Positions 6,242 to 6,508 of a DNA stretch of 6,508 nt are shown in pieces. Origin of the DNA: CAYVTZ01 sp964454685 (lineage in GTDB: Bacteria > Bacillota > Clostridia > Christensenellales > Christensenellaceae); contig CAYVTZ010000078.1 of assembly GCA_964454685.1 (NCBI GenBank), forward strand, positions 1-6,508, read 5' to 3'. Numbering within the stretch: the stretch's first letter is position 1; every line of letters begins with the position of its first letter. Both the position numbers and the translations under genes were made by a program. The notes beneath the pieces were generated by a model. The model worked only from the letters and a program-made list of their open reading frames with translations, had not been told where the DNA came from and did not search any database.

Positions 6242-6271
6242 AGTATACTTCAATTATCGATGAAATGATAA
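6242..6271 (-). promoter_or_regulatory. Candidate promoter of the metallophosphoesterase gene
   Basis: On the minus strand TTATCA (6271-6266) and TATACT (6247-6242) are separated by 18 bases. The match is 4 of 6 for the -35 and 5 of 6 for the -10. The leader would be about 90 nt. Confidence 0.5.
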
Positions 6272-6273
6272 TT
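6252..6273. repeat. Operator-like inverted repeat over the phosphoesterase -35 region
   Basis: AATTATC and GATAATT form a perfect 7-bp inverted repeat with an 8-base spacer. It covers the -35 box and much of the promoter spacer, the classic place for a repressor site. The element is AT-rich, so chance cannot be excluded. Confidence 0.4.
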
Positions 6274-6278
6274 CTATT

Positions 6279-6508
6279 TTATCGCGCGGATATTTCCCCC
6301 CCGCATTTCTTCAAGAATTGTATAAATTCATCAACCACTTGTTCGGACGAATAGCCGTCACCGTCAACTTTTTGTTTTGGATCGTAAGCATTTTCAGGGC
6401 AAAAGCACCAGTGCCCGTTTTCTTTCATATTTGGAGTTCCAATTCCCTTTTCCCGTAATGTAAAGTTAAATGAAAATTGAGACCTTGCAAGTCTTTCTGG
6501 TATGATGT
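6279..6508 (-). CDS. 3' end of an unrecognised gene, cut by the right edge
   Basis: An open frame enters from the right edge and ends at TAA (6281-6279), giving 75 C-terminal residues. I do not recognise the family. Visible: an Arg/Phe-rich start (RSQFSFNF), a Cys/Trp patch (HWCFCPENAY), an acidic stretch (KVDGDGYSSEQ) and a closing helix (VVDEFIQFLKK). The only internal ATG (6428-6426) has no good ribosome binding site, so the gene most likely starts outside the window. A run of seven G residues (6296-6302) lies eight codons before the stop. With one G fewer, the frame would run on to TAA at 6256-6254 with a different ending. The 133-nt gap to the phosphoesterase carries that gene's promoter, so the two are probably separate units. 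Confidence 0.6.
   Translation of the reverse strand, partial: IIPERLARSQFSFNFTLREKGIGTPNMKENGHWCFCPENAYDPKQKVDGDGYSSEQVVDEFIQFLKKCGGEISAR

Overview
The window looks like a low-GC Gram-positive (Firmicutes, probably Clostridia) accessory region. Strong AGGAGG-type ribosome binding sites, AT-rich spacers, a TTG start, and genes typical of mobile or defence islands (Fic, a J-domain protein with a Trp-rich tail, a D12 adenine methylase, a DGQHR protein) all point that way. The taxon is an inference. No integrase, transposase, tRNA, rRNA or CRISPR array was seen.

Every gene I can support lies on the minus strand, so transcription runs from high to low coordinates. In that order: (1) the 3' end of an unrecognised gene cut by the right edge (6279-6508). 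(2) A metallophosphoesterase of the PPP / diadenosine tetraphosphatase type (5315-6145), with a TTG start, its own candidate promoter and operator-like dyad, a leader hairpin, and a good rho-independent terminator (5235-5270). (3) A 362-nt gap without a convincing gene (4953-5314). It holds an operator-like dyad and a run of hairpins ending in a three-way-junction fold just before the next ribosome binding site. This is the best candidate for an undescribed cis-acting RNA in the window. (4) A small J-domain (Hsp40-like) protein with a second Trp-rich domain (4452-4952), whose stop codon sits in the loop of its terminator. (5) A class II Fic AMP-transferase with a C-terminal winged helix (3295-4347) and its own extended -10 promoter. 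(6) A Dam/D12-family adenine methyltransferase (2338-3174), coupled by an ATGA overlap to (7) a 759-residue protein (62-2341). That protein joins an N-terminal PD-(D/E)XK nuclease domain, a central DndB-like DGQHR domain and a possible Swt1/HEPN-like C-terminal domain.

The methylase plus DGQHR-nuclease pair is the most interesting system. It has the layout of a restriction-modification or methylation-sensing defence cassette, but the effector is not a standard type II endonuclease. The pair is visibly more AT-rich than the Fic and J-domain genes beside it, so it was probably acquired separately. All functional links between genes are inferred from motifs and layout.
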